A stretch of DNA of 53,527 bases from Natrinema pallidum DSM 3751 (GTDB lineage: Archaea; Halobacteriota; Halobacteria; Halobacteriales; Natrialbaceae): the NCBI RefSeq assembly GCF_000337615.1, contig NZ_AOII01000081.1, forward strand, positions 564 to 54,090. The letters are read 5' to 3'. The number at the start of each line of letters is the position of its first letter. Position 1 is the first letter of the stretch. This document shows, piece after piece, positions 33,501-42,198 of the stretch. Position numbers and translations under genes: made by a program. The notes beneath the pieces were generated by a model. The model saw only the letters and a list, made by a program, of their open reading frames with translations. It searched no databases and was not told the origin of the DNA.

Positions 33501-33508
33501 ATTATATG
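33501..33508 (+). promoter_or_regulatory. TATA box before the upstream ORF and DUF7344 membrane gene
   Basis: ATTATATG at 33501-33508. With a start about 25-27 bases on, the RNA would begin at about 33530-33533, at the ATG of the 20-codon ORF. Confidence 0.5.
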
Positions 33509-33532
33509 GGTGGGGTTCATCCGACCGGCATA

Positions 33533-33595
33533 ATGGATAGACGATCGGAGTTGGAAGGGAAGGGATCACCGGCGTCAGCCGGCGCTTCGAGGTGA
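33533..33595 (+). CDS. Leaderless 20-codon upstream ORF
   Basis: ATG at 33533 through the TGA at 33593-33595 encodes 20 residues (MDRRSELEGKGSPASAGASR). A TATA box at 33501 puts its ATG at the transcript's 5' end. Its stop overlaps the GTG start of the DUF7344 gene as GTGA, a coupling arrangement. It is either a regulatory leader peptide or shows that the gene is reached by coupled translation. There is no independent evidence for the peptide itself. Confidence 0.35.
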   Translation: MDRRSELEGKGSPASAGASR

Positions 33596-34230
33596 TCGAG
33601 GTGGTACAGCGACAGCGAACTGACGAGACCGATACCGGTGATGGGGGGGCCGACGACGCTGCCGAGGACGCCGTGACCGACGACCCGCTCTCGAAAGGTG
33701 AAATATTCGAAGTCCTGCGGAACCAGCGGCGGCGCTACGTCCTGCAGTATCTCAAGCAGGACGACCGACCGGTCGAACTCGGCGATCTGGCCCAGCAGGT
33801 CGCCGCCTGGGAGTACGAGACGACGTTAGAGGCGGTTACGCCCGAACAGCGAAAACGGGTCTACACCACGCTTCAGCAGACGCACCTCCCGAAGATGGAC
33901 GGGTCCGGCATCCTCCGGTTCGACTCCGACCAGGGCGTCATCGAGGCGACCCAGCGCACGCGCGATATCAGCGTCTACCTCGAGATCGTTCCCGGTCGGG
34001 AGTTCGCGTGGCGGGAACTGTACCTCTCCTTGGGTGCGATCAGTTGCGCGCTCGTCGCCGCGCTCTGGCTCGAGATTTATCCGCTGGTCCGACTGTCGAA
34101 CCTGGCGTGGACGGCCATGATCGCGGTGACGTTCACGCTGACCGCGGGCGCACACATTTACCACGAGCGGAACATGCGCCTCGGTCACGGAGACCAGCCG
34201 CCGGAACTCAGCTACAGTACCGACGAGTAG
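33592..34230 (+). CDS. DUF7344 winged-helix protein with membrane hairpin
   Basis: 212 residues with a GTG start (another GTG lies 3 codons in). After an acidic 30-residue lead comes a winged helix (about 33-125): LSKGEIFEVLRNQRRRYVLQYLKQ, QVAAWEYETTLEAVTPEQRKRVYTTLQQTHLPKMDGSGILRFDSD, with the DUF7344 HLPKMDGSGIL mark. Two transmembrane helices follow (about 142-162 and 167-187) and then a charged tail. Membrane attachment of a DNA-binding domain suggests direct sensing at the membrane. It follows coaBC by 115 bases but has its own TATA box. Its targets are unknown. Confidence 0.85.
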   Translation: MIEVVQRQRTDETDTGDGGADDAAEDAVTDDPLSKGEIFEVLRNQRRRYVLQYLKQDDRPVELGDLAQQVAAWEYETTLEAVTPEQRKRVYTTLQQTHLPKMDGSGILRFDSDQGVIEATQRTRDISVYLEIVPGREFAWRELYLSLGAISCALVAALWLEIYPLVRLSNLAWTAMIAVTFTLTAGAHIYHERNMRLGHGDQPPELSYSTDE

Positions 34231-34397
34231 CGATCGGTGTGCCGGAAGGGCCGGCTAACGTGCTCGAGGCGACGATATGGGTGTTTCGACCGACCGAACG
34301 GTCGGCTGGACCGGCGCGCTGGATGTGAGACGTTCGCATCTGTCGGGCCGCTCGCTCGTATCGTCAACTTTTACTCCGCTACCGTCCCACCGACGAC

Positions 34398-34967
34398 ATG
34401 GATCAGTTGAAGCAGTCGCTCCTGGAGGCGCCGATCATCGAGAAGAACGGCTATCACTACTTCGTCCATCCGATCAGCGACGGCGTTCCGAAACTCGACC
34501 CCACCCTCCTGCGGGAGATCGTCATTCGGATCATCCGGAAGGCGGAACTCGACGAGGTCGACCGGATCGTCACCCCTGCAGCGATGGGGATTCACATTTC
34601 GACCGCCGTCTCGCTGATGACCGACATTCCGCTGACGGTCATCCGGAAGCGCCAGTACGGACTCGACGACGAGGTCGCGATCTCCCAGAAAACGGGCTAC
34701 TCGGAGAACGAGATGTACATCAACGACGTTCGCGAGGGCGAGCGCGTGCTCGTCCTCGACGATGTCCTCTCGACGGGCGGCACGCTCGCCTCGGTGCTCA
34801 CCGCACTCGACGAGATCGGTGCGGAAGTCGTCGACACCGTCGCGGTCATCAAAAAGGTCGGCGGGGAGAACGAAGTCGCCGACACCGACTACAACGTCAA
34901 GACGCTGATCAACGTCGATGTCGTCGACGGCGAAGTCGTCATCATCGACGAAGAAGGCGATCAGTAA
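34398..34967 (+). CDS. hpt: Hypoxanthine/adenine phosphoribosyltransferase
   Basis: 189 residues. It is a haloarchaeal purine phosphoribosyltransferase (HGPRT-like group close to adenine PRTases). [17 protein letters not shown] is near residue 60, and the PRPP-binding loop [17 protein letters not shown] is at about 117-133. It uses PRPP to salvage purine bases to nucleotides in the cytoplasm. The ATG is at 34398; a CTTTTACT stretch at about 34368-34375 gives a TATA box 25-28 bases ahead, so the mRNA is leaderless. Whether hypoxanthine, guanine or adenine is preferred cannot be read from sequence. Confidence 0.9.
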   Translation: MDQLKQSLLEAPIIEKNGYHYFVHPISDGVPKLDPTLLREIVIRIIRKAELDEVDRIVTPAAMGIHISTAVSLMTDIPLTVIRKRQYGLDDEVAISQKTGYSENEMYINDVREGERVLVLDDVLSTGGTLASVLTALDEIGAEVVDTVAVIKKVGGENEVADTDYNVKTLINVDVVDGEVVIIDEEGDQ

Positions 34968-35073
34968 GTAGCGTCGGTTACTCGCCGGTTTTCGAGCGAT
35001 ATTCCCGGTCGCTTCACTTGTCCGTGTACACCTATCACAAGGAATATGTCGCTACGATTTGAATTACATACCG

Positions 35074-36720
35074 ATGCCAGGAAATAGCGTCGGATCGCGC
35101 GAGCGGCGACCGATCCGGCGGCGTTCGCTCTTGACGAGCGTGGGTCTGGTGGGAATCTCCGGGTTCGCCGGCTGTATCCGCAGTAACAGCGTCGAAGCCG
35201 ACGGGCCGGCCGAGGAGCTGATTCAACAGGGGTTCGCGGCGACCGATACCGACCCGCCGTTCGAAACGACGATCGTCGTCACAGAGGGTACCGAGCGAAG
35301 CCGCGTTGCGACGCTCCTCAAGTCCGAACTCGAGGACACCGGCTTCTTCGAGATATCGATCGAGGAATACAAGTGGACGACGCATCTCGATCTGTTGACC
35401 ACGGCGGCCGACGAGAACAAAAACGCCCTCTTCATCGTCAGTTGGACCGGCGGCTGGGACCCCGACGACTACGTCAACATGCTGTTTCACTCGGACAGCC
35501 ACCCGCCCAACGGACTCAACGTCAATCAGTACGCCGACGAGACCGTCGACGAGTACATCGAGACCGGACTCGAGGAAACGGTCTTCGACGAACGGGTCGA
35601 GATCTACCGGCAGTTACAGGAGCGACTGGTCGCCGACGCTCCGGTATCGTTCGTTCGATTCGGCGAGGTGACACACGTCTGGGATGCCGACGCTGTCAGC
35701 GGGTGGCAGGCGTATCCGCTCGAGACGGGAGCGTACAACGCGGTCTACGCCCCCTGGGCCGACACCTTCACGAAACTCGAGGGGAGCACGGAACTCGTCG
35801 GCGACCTCGGAAGCGATATCTCGACGACCGATCCCGCGTCGATGAACGACACCGCCTCGAGCCAGGCGACGCAACTCGTGTACGAGGGGCTTACCGGTAT
35901 CGACTTCGACGGGACGGTGCAGCCTGTTTTGGCCGACGAATGGAAGCGGCTCGACACCACGCGGTATCGGTTTTCCCTCCGGGAGGGCGTCCAGTTTCAC
36001 AACGGCGAGGAACTCACCGCCGCCCACATCAAGTGCTCGTTCGAACGCTACGAGGGCGAACCGCGCGAGGCCGACGTCTTCGATTGGTACGGTGACAGCG
36101 AGATCGTCGACGACTACACGATCGACATCGACTGCCGACGGGAGTACGGCCCGTTCGAGCGGCGACTGTTCGACGTTCCGATCGTCCCGATGGCGGCGAT
36201 CGACGGTGATCTCGACCTCGAGTCGACCCCGATCGGAACCGGCCCGTATCGGTTCGTCGACTACCAGGCGGGCAACGACTGTCGGCTGGAACGGTTCGAC
36301 GAGTACTGGTTCGAGGGCTCGGAGACGGTTCCGGCGACGGCACCGGTCGAAACCGTTCGTCTCGAGGTGATCACCGAACCGGCGTCACGACAGGGCGCAC
36401 TCGAGGCCGGGAATATCGACGTCAGCTACGGCGTCCCGTCGGCGAGCCTTGCGGACCTGACCGCCGACGACGCCTACGGCGTCGACCGCCACGTCGGCGG
36501 CGGGTTCGATATGCTGATCTACCCGCTCTACCGCGAGCCGTTTTCCAGCGCTGCCGTCCGCCGGGGCTGTAACATGTTGCTTCCGCGCGAGCGGATCGTC
36601 GAGGAGGTGTATAACGGGGTCGGCCAACCGGCGTACACCCCGATCTCGCCGCTGCTCGAGGCGTACGCAGACGAGGAGTTTCAGGAGCGGATCGCCGACG
36701 AATACGTGCGGTCGCCCTGA
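35074..36720 (+). CDS. Peptide ABC transporter substrate-binding lipoprotein, circularly permuted
   Basis: 548 residues from MPGNSVGSRERR. RRRSLLTSVGL is a twin-arginine signal, and SGFAGC gives the lipobox (Cys34). Family 5 binding proteins run in the order VYEGL...REGVxFHNGxxLTAxD...GTGPY..., then a late part with LxxxELxxxGFxxxI, WxxDxxDPxxxxxxxFHSxS and RxxIYxxxQxxLxxDAPxxxxR. Here the late part comes first (residues about 47-217) and the early part comes last (about 260-548, with GVQFHNGEELTAAH near 303 and GTGPYRF near 388). The cut falls in the linker and both halves are complete. It is upstream of dppB/C/D/F-type genes. The role is peptide or similar solute capture outside the membrane. 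Confidence 0.85.
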   Translation: MPGNSVGSRERRPIRRRSLLTSVGLVGISGFAGCIRSNSVEADGPAEELIQQGFAATDTDPPFETTIVVTEGTERSRVATLLKSELEDTGFFEISIEEYKWTTHLDLLTTAADENKNALFIVSWTGGWDPDDYVNMLFHSDSHPPNGLNVNQYADETVDEYIETGLEETVFDERVEIYRQLQERLVADAPVSFVRFGEVTHVWDADAVSGWQAYPLETGAYNAVYAPWADTFTKLEGSTELVGDLGSDISTTDPASMNDTASSQATQLVYEGLTGIDFDGTVQPVLADEWKRLDTTRYRFSLREGVQFHNGEELTAAHIKCSFERYEGEPREADVFDWYGDSEIVDDYTIDIDCRREYGPFERRLFDVPIVPMAAIDGDLDLESTPIGTGPYRFVDYQAGNDCRLERFDEYWFEGSETVPATAPVETVRLEVITEPASRQGALEAGNIDVSYGVPSASLADLTADDAYGVDRHVGGGFDMLIYPLYREPFSSAAVRRGCNMLLPRERIVEEVYNGVGQPAYTPISPLLEAYADEEFQERIADEYVRSP

Positions 36721-36731
36721 CTACCCCATCA

Positions 36732-37679
36732 ATGTCGCTCGGACGCTACGTCCTCACGCGGATTTCGGTCGCGGTTCCAGTCCTGCTCGGCGTCACCGCG
36801 CTGACGTTCTCGTTCATCCACGCGCTCCCGGGCGACCCGATCGATGCGCTCGTCGGGTTCCGGAGCGTCAGCCCCGCCACTGAGGCCTCGATTCGGGCCG
36901 AATACCACCTCGACCGGCCGATCTGGGAACAGTACCTGCTGTGGGTGCGGAACGTGCTGGTCCTCGAGTTCGGCGAGTCGCCGATCACCGGTCGGAACGT
37001 CGCGGCGACGGTCGGCCGCCGGCTGCCCGCGACGCTCGCCCTCGGCGGGGCGGCGTGGCTGCTCGCGCTCGCGATCGGCGTTCCCACCGGTATCGTCGCC
37101 GCAGTCCGGCGCGGCGGGCCGGCGGACGAGCTCAGTCGGCTCGCCGCGCTTGCCGGGATCGCGACGCCGAACTTCTGGCTCGGACTCGTCCTCCTGTTGA
37201 TCTTCGGCGTGCGACTCGGCTGGGTTCGCGTGATCCCGCCGGACGCGCCGCTGGCGAGCCTCGCGATGGCGAAGTTCATGCTCCTGCCAACGATCACGCT
37301 CGGAACGGCCTCGGCCGCCTTCGTCACGCGGCTGCTGCGGTCGTCGATGCTAGCGGAACTCGATGCGGCCTACGTTCGGACGGCGCGCGCGAAGGGGCTG
37401 CGCGAACGAACGGTGATCCTGAAACACGTCCTGCGAAACGCTCTCCTCCCGGTCGTAACGATCACCGGGCTCCAACTCGCGTTTCTGATCGACGGTGCCG
37501 TCGTGGTCGAACGGATCTTCTCCTGGCCGGGCATGGGACGACTCCTCGTCCGGTCGATCCTCCAGCGGGACTATCCGGTCATTCAGGCCGGCGTCCTGCT
37601 CATCGGCGTCTCGATCGTCCTCGCGAACCTGCTCGTCGACATCGTCTACGCGGTACTCGATCCACGCATCCGATACTAA
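36732..37679 (+). CDS. dppB: Dipeptide/oligopeptide ABC transporter permease, DppB type
   Basis: 315 residues, six transmembrane helices. The N-terminus MSLGRYVLTRISVAVPVLLGVTALTFSFIHALPGDP is typical of DppB/OppB. The cytoplasmic coupling loop is AAYVRTARAKGLRERTVILKHVLRNALLPVV (about 214-244), matching the EAA motif. It pairs with the next gene to form the membrane channel. It starts 11 bases after the binding-protein stop and ends 2 bases before dppC, so it is in one operon. The substrate is probably di- or oligopeptides; nickel or other solutes are used by some relatives and cannot be excluded. Confidence 0.93.
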   Translation: MSLGRYVLTRISVAVPVLLGVTALTFSFIHALPGDPIDALVGFRSVSPATEASIRAEYHLDRPIWEQYLLWVRNVLVLEFGESPITGRNVAATVGRRLPATLALGGAAWLLALAIGVPTGIVAAVRRGGPADELSRLAALAGIATPNFWLGLVLLLIFGVRLGWVRVIPPDAPLASLAMAKFMLLPTITLGTASAAFVTRLLRSSMLAELDAAYVRTARAKGLRERTVILKHVLRNALLPVVTITGLQLAFLIDGAVVVERIFSWPGMGRLLVRSILQRDYPVIQAGVLLIGVSIVLANLLVDIVYAVLDPRIRY

Positions 37680-37681
37680 CC

Positions 37682-38827
37682 ATGAGCGACCGACAACCCA
37701 CCACCGACCGCGGCCGGATTCGCATCGTCGGCTTCGACGACGCGGACTCGGATCGACCCGGCGACGCGACCTCGAGCGATGACGGCGACGGGTCACTGGC
37801 TGCGACTGCCGAGCCACCGGCCGGGCGCACCGATCGACCGACCGCCGACACGCAGTCGCGGACGGGCCCGACAGCGGGGGCGAGTAGGTCCGGGACCGCA
37901 CTCGAGGGACCCGGATCCCGGTCCGCCGGGTCGTGGCAGCGGTTCCGCCGGGATCGGACGGCGATGGCCGGGCTGACGATCATCGTCGTCATGGCAGTGC
38001 TCGCGGTCTTCGCCCGCCCGATCGAGGTCTCGACGGCGGAGTACACGATGACGCTCCAGCCCGTGTCGCTGGCCCCGTACGATCCCGCGCAGCCGTTCGT
38101 CGGCCCGGCGAACGCGCCGCCGTCGTGGGACCACCCCTTCGGCACCGACTGGGCGGGCCGCGATCAGTTCTCTCGAGTGCTCGTCGGCGGCCGCTACACC
38201 CTGACCGTCGGCCTCGTCGCCGTCTCGCTGGCGTTGGGCGTCGGGATTCCCCTCGGCGCGATCGCCGGCTATTTCGGTGGCTGGGTCGACGAAATCATCA
38301 TGCGTCTCGTCGACGTCCTGTACGCCTTTCCGTTCCTGATTCTCGCGATCGGAACCGTCGCGATCCTCGGACGGGGCTTCTGGAAACTGGTGGTTGCGCT
38401 GGTCGTCACCGGCTGGATCGGCTACGCCAGGCTGTTGCGCGGCGAAGTCCTCTCCGTCCGCGAACGGGAGTACGTCACGGCGGCCAGAGCGCTCGGCATC
38501 CCCGACCGAACGATTATCCGTCGCCACGTCGTCCCGAACGCGATCACGCCCGTCGTCGTCCAGGCGACGCTCAACGTCGGCACGGTCGTTCTCACGGCGG
38601 CGGCGCTTGGCTTTCTCGGGCTCGGCCTGGAAGCCGACACCGCCGAGTGGGGCGCGATGCTCTCTCGAGGACGGGACTCGCTGCTCCAGGGCCACTGGCA
38701 CGTCACCGTCTTCCCCGGGATCGCGATCTTCCTGTTCGTGCTGGCGATCAACCTCGTCGGCGATGGCGTCAACGACGCGCTCGATCCCCACCGGGACGCG
38801 AGCGACGACCGGAGGCGGATGCGCTGA
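37682..38827 (+). CDS. dppC: Dipeptide/oligopeptide ABC transporter permease, DppC type
   Basis: 381 residues from MSDRQPTTDRG. The first 85 residues are a Ser/Thr/Gly-rich acidic tail in the cytoplasm, longer than in bacterial DppC. The permease core has DWAGRDQFSRVLVGGRYTL (about 157-175), several helices, and the coupling loop REYVTAARALGIPDRTIIRRHVVPNAITPVVV (about 261-292). The start was chosen at the ATG 2 bases after the dppB stop; the alternative frames inside dppB are shadows. The stop overlaps the ATG of dppD by one base (TGATG). Confidence 0.92.
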   Translation: MSDRQPTTDRGRIRIVGFDDADSDRPGDATSSDDGDGSLAATAEPPAGRTDRPTADTQSRTGPTAGASRSGTALEGPGSRSAGSWQRFRRDRTAMAGLTIIVVMAVLAVFARPIEVSTAEYTMTLQPVSLAPYDPAQPFVGPANAPPSWDHPFGTDWAGRDQFSRVLVGGRYTLTVGLVAVSLALGVGIPLGAIAGYFGGWVDEIIMRLVDVLYAFPFLILAIGTVAILGRGFWKLVVALVVTGWIGYARLLRGEVLSVREREYVTAARALGIPDRTIIRRHVVPNAITPVVVQATLNVGTVVLTAAALGFLGLGLEADTAEWGAMLSRGRDSLLQGHWHVTVFPGIAIFLFVLAINLVGDGVNDALDPHRDASDDRRRMR

Positions 38828-39930
38828 TGGCGCTGCTCGAGGTCGACGATCTCGTCGTGCAGTTCTACACCGACGATGGCGTGGTCCGTGCCGTCGACGG
38901 CATCAGCTACGAGATCCGCGCGGGCGAGACGGTGGGACTGGTCGGCGAGAGCGGGGCCGGCAAGAGCGTCGCCAGCCTGGCGCTCCTCCGTCTGCTCCGT
39001 GACCCCGGCGAGATCGTCCGCGGGGAGATCCGGTTCGACGGCCGCGACCTCCGCGAGTGCTCGGCCGCCGACCTCCGGGAGATCCGCGGCAACGACATCG
39101 CCATGGTGTTCCAGGATGCCGACGCCGCGCTCAATCCGGTCTACACCGTCGGCGAACAGATCGCCGAAGCGATTCGCGCCCACGAACCCGTCACCGATCG
39201 CGAGGCCCGCGAGCGGGCGATCGACCTCCTCGAGCGGGTTGGGATCGCGGACGCGACAACGAGATACTCCGACTATCCCCACGAGTTCTCCGGCGGCATG
39301 CAACAGCGGGCCGTCATCGCGATGGCGCTGTCCTGTGACCCCGCCCTCCTGATCTGTGACGAACCGACGACGGGACTCGATGTCACCGTACAGGCCGGCA
39401 TCCTCGAACTGCTCGCGGACCTCGCCCGGGAATCGGAGACGGCGATTCAGCTCGTGACGCACGATCTCGGCGTCGTCGCGGAACTCTGTGATCGGGTACT
39501 GGTCCAGTACGCCGGCGAGATCGTCGAGCGCGCGCCGGTCGAGGACCTGTTCTACGACCCGAAACACCCCTACACCGCCGGGCTACTGGCGTCGATACCC
39601 CGACTCGGCGACGATCGGAACCGCCTCGCGACGATCCCCGGGACGATGCCGAGCCTGGTCGACCCGCCGACGGGCTGTCGGTTCCATCCGCGCTGTCCCT
39701 TCGCCGAGGACGCGTGTGCCCGTCGGAACCCGTCGCTCGTCGGGGCCGCCTCGGGGACCTCGGCCGTCGACGCCGGCCCCGACGCACACCTCGCTGCCTG
39801 CCTCGAGTACACCGGCGATCTCGAGGCCGGGCTGGACTACGAAGTCCAGGTCCGAGACGGGAGCGAGACAGGAGCGGACGATCCATGTCGCGAACGGAAT
39901 CCGGGGACTCGGCGGGGTGAGACGCGGTGA
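38827..39930 (+). CDS. dppD: Dipeptide ABC transporter ATP-binding protein, DppD type
   Basis: 367 residues. The nucleotide-binding domain has Walker A GESGAGKSVA (about 40), Q-loop VFQDADAALNPVY, signature EFSGGMQQRAVIAMAL, Walker B LLICDEPTTGLD and the switch His in VTHDLG. The C-terminal oligopeptide-type domain has GCRFHPRCPFAEDAC. A tail of about 40 residues follows. It forms the ATPase pair with the next gene. The start is within TGATG with dppC, and the stop overlaps the GTG start of dppF (GTGA). Confidence 0.94.
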   Translation: MALLEVDDLVVQFYTDDGVVRAVDGISYEIRAGETVGLVGESGAGKSVASLALLRLLRDPGEIVRGEIRFDGRDLRECSAADLREIRGNDIAMVFQDADAALNPVYTVGEQIAEAIRAHEPVTDREARERAIDLLERVGIADATTRYSDYPHEFSGGMQQRAVIAMALSCDPALLICDEPTTGLDVTVQAGILELLADLARESETAIQLVTHDLGVVAELCDRVLVQYAGEIVERAPVEDLFYDPKHPYTAGLLASIPRLGDDRNRLATIPGTMPSLVDPPTGCRFHPRCPFAEDACARRNPSLVGAASGTSAVDAGPDAHLAACLEYTGDLEAGLDYEVQVRDGSETGADDPCRERNPGTRRGETR

Positions 39931-41267
39931 CGACGGCCGAGGACGCCCCGCTCCTCCGGGCCACGGGGCTCGAGACGTACTACTCCACCGCGGACGGGCT
40001 CCTCGATCGATTGCTCGGCCGCGGCGAGACGGTCCGAGCGGTCGACGGCGTCGATCTCGAACTCTACGCGGGCGAAACGCTCGGACTGGTCGGCGAGAGC
40101 GGCTGTGGGAAGACGACTCTCGGCCGAACGCTCCTCGGACTGCGGGAGCCGACCGGCGGCTCGGTTACGTACCGCGGCACCGAACTGACGGACCGCTCGC
40201 GATCGGCCCTGCGGGAGCTCCGGACGGAGATCCAGTACGTCTTCCAGAACCCCACGGCCAGCCTCGACCCGCGACTGACGATCGGCGAGAGCATCGCTGA
40301 AGCCCTCACGGCCCACGATATCGTTCCCCCCGACCGCCGCGACGAGCGCGTTCGAGAACTGCTCGAGACGGTCGGGCTGCGGGCCGGCCACGCGAGTCGG
40401 TATCCCGACGAATTCTCGGGCGGGCAGCGCCAGCGGATCGGGATCGCCCGCGCGCTCGCGGTCGAACCCGAACTCGTCGTCTGCGACGAGCCGGTCTCCG
40501 CGCTCGACGTCTCGGTCCAGGCCCGCATCCTCAACCTGCTGTCCGACCTCCAGGACGAGTTCGGCCTCTCGTATCTGTGTATCGCCCACGATCTCTCGGT
40601 CGTCGAGCACATGGCCGACCGCGTGGCCGTCATGTACCTCGGCGAGATCGTCGAAACCGGACCGACGGCGGCCGTCTTCGACGATCCGTCCCATCCGTAC
40701 ACGGCGGCGCTGTTGTCGGCGATTCCCGAACCCGATCCCTGCTGGGAAAGCGATCGGACCGTTCTCGAGGGGTCGGTCCCGTCGCCGACGGAGCCGCCCG
40801 CCGGCTGTCGGTTCCATCCCCGCTGTCCGAGAGTCGTCCCGCCCGCGGCCTACGAGTTCGCGGACGACGCGTTCCGCGCCGTGATGTCGTTACGGACCCG
40901 TCTTGCACAAGCGGACGCCGACGCCGGACTCGAGGCATTGCTCTCCCGTCCCGATGCTCACGCGGACGTCGCGGCGGCGCTCCGGGACGCCTACGGGATT
41001 CCCGATCGGCTCTCCGATCCGGATGCGGACGCCGTTCTGACGGCCGCGCTCGAGACCGCCGCGGCCGGCGACCTCGACGAAGCGCGACGGCGTCTCGCGT
41101 CGGCGTTCGAGACGCCCTGCGAGACGGCCGCGCCGGTGTTGGAACCGGGGACGGCCGACCACCCGATCGCCTGCCATCGGTTCGACGACCGAATCGCGGG
41201 CGACGCCGAGTCGGACGGGAGCGACACGAATGCCGGCGGCGTTCAACGGGGACCCGACGATGACTAG
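39927..41267 (+). CDS. dppF: Dipeptide ABC transporter ATP-binding protein, DppF type, with C-terminal insertion
   Basis: 446 residues, GTG start. Walker A is GESGCGKTTLG (about 58), the signature EFSGGQRQRIGIARAL and Walker B LVVCDEPVSALD. In bacterial DppF the end reads GCxFxPRCPxxxxxC...H..ACH within about 40 residues. Here the HPRCPRVVPP half and the ETPCETAAP...HPIACHRF half are separated by about 85 residues (LRTRLAQADAD to EARRRLASAF) with an alanine/aspartate-rich helical make-up. This insertion makes the chain about 100 residues longer than the family usually is. It probably supports the same zinc/Cys-rich C-domain. Confidence 0.92.
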   Translation: MTTAEDAPLLRATGLETYYSTADGLLDRLLGRGETVRAVDGVDLELYAGETLGLVGESGCGKTTLGRTLLGLREPTGGSVTYRGTELTDRSRSALRELRTEIQYVFQNPTASLDPRLTIGESIAEALTAHDIVPPDRRDERVRELLETVGLRAGHASRYPDEFSGGQRQRIGIARALAVEPELVVCDEPVSALDVSVQARILNLLSDLQDEFGLSYLCIAHDLSVVEHMADRVAVMYLGEIVETGPTAAVFDDPSHPYTAALLSAIPEPDPCWESDRTVLEGSVPSPTEPPAGCRFHPRCPRVVPPAAYEFADDAFRAVMSLRTRLAQADADAGLEALLSRPDAHADVAAALRDAYGIPDRLSDPDADAVLTAALETAAAGDLDEARRRLASAFETPCETAAPVLEPGTADHPIACHRFDDRIAGDAESDGSDTNAGGVQRGPDDD

Positions 41268-41339
41268 CCGGACTACCGACGCACCAACCGGATACAGAAA
41301 GCGGCCCGCGCGGGCGGCCGACCGACGAGAGGTTACGCG

Positions 41340-41867
41340 ATGAGACGGATCTACGAGTCTCGCGCGCTCGAGCGAACGAACGACGACCCGTTCGCCCCCG
41401 ACGAAGACGAGTCGCGAGACGGGCCGCGGACGATCGACTGGGCGGCGTTCAGCCACGCGTTCACGCCGACGGCGCTGCGCCACCGGGCGATCGAGGTCGG
41501 CGTGTCGACGGACGCGCGGCGGTACGAGCCCGGCGACCCGGTCGACATCACGGTCACCTTCCGCAACCGACTCCCGTTCCCGATTCGGCTTCGTACGGAG
41601 TCGCCGAACCGCTGGCTCTGGACCGTCGACGGGCTGCAAGCGGCGTCGAAACTGCCGCGTGCGGTTCCGGACCGGCCCGCCGCGTTCTCCTTTACCCGCG
41701 GCGAACGCAAGACGTTCCGACGGCAGTGGCCCCAGCGCATCCAGGTCGCCGACGACGAGTGGGAACCCGTCGATCCCGGCACCTACACGATCGCGGTCCG
41801 GGTCGCGCGGGCCGACGCGGCCGATCGCGGACTCGTCGACAGCACGGCTATCGAAATAACGGAGTGA
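41340..41867 (+). CDS. BsuPI-like beta-sandwich protein
   Basis: 175 residues. An acidic lead (about 1-45) precedes a single beta-sandwich (about 50-175) with YEPGDPVDITVTFRNRLPFPIRLRTES, WLWTVDGLQAA, RGERKTFRRQWPQRI and VDPGTYTIAVRV. This pattern matches the intracellular proteinase inhibitor BsuPI family of Bacillus and related domains. No signal peptide is present. It follows dppF by 72 bases on the same strand and may be co-transcribed with the peptide transporter. A link to peptide or protease handling is only by position. Confidence 0.72.
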   Translation: MRRIYESRALERTNDDPFAPDEDESRDGPRTIDWAAFSHAFTPTALRHRAIEVGVSTDARRYEPGDPVDITVTFRNRLPFPIRLRTESPNRWLWTVDGLQAASKLPRAVPDRPAAFSFTRGERKTFRRQWPQRIQVADDEWEPVDPGTYTIAVRVARADAADRGLVDSTAIEITE

Positions 41868-42057
41868 CGGCCCCGGTTTTCTCGCTCGAGCATCGATGCC
41901 GGGACACCTCACTCCTGGCCGTGCTCGTCGGTGACTCCCCGAAAAGTACGTGAAAAGTACGCGAGCGGGTTGAACCACGGTCACAGCGAAGCCGCTTCCC
42001 GGTTCAAACGACTGCCGTGCTATGGATGACGGTCACGGATTCGTTCGCGCCAAAACA

Positions 42058-42132
42058 TAGCGGGAGGTAGATTTGAACTACCGGTCTGCGGGTTATGAGC
42101 CCGCCGGAATCTCCTGGCTATCCCATCCCGCT
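42058..42132 (-). tRNA. Initiator tRNA-Met (CAU)
   Basis: On the minus strand the acceptor arms AGCGGGA and TCCCGCT pair over 7 bases with the archaeal initiator A1-U72 pair. The anticodon arm is GGG CTCATAA CCC, with CAU in the loop and three G-C pairs that mark initiator tRNA. The T-arm has TTCAAAT. A73 precedes the place for CCA, which is not encoded. No intron is seen. Downstream bases on the minus strand start with TGTTTTGG, a short T-run that fits a terminator. An upstream CTTAACTA at about -30 is a weak TATA box. Confidence 0.97.
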
Positions 42133-42198
42133 ATCACATCATACCCGAGTGCACTAGTTAAGGGTTGTGATTCGGGTGCCGTATGCGGGTTTTTATCG

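Noticed and set aside
41938..41964. Short direct repeat GAAAAGTACG, GAAAAGTACG
   Set aside because: Two adjacent 9-10 base copies with no third copy and no array. Too little to call a repeat region or CRISPR.
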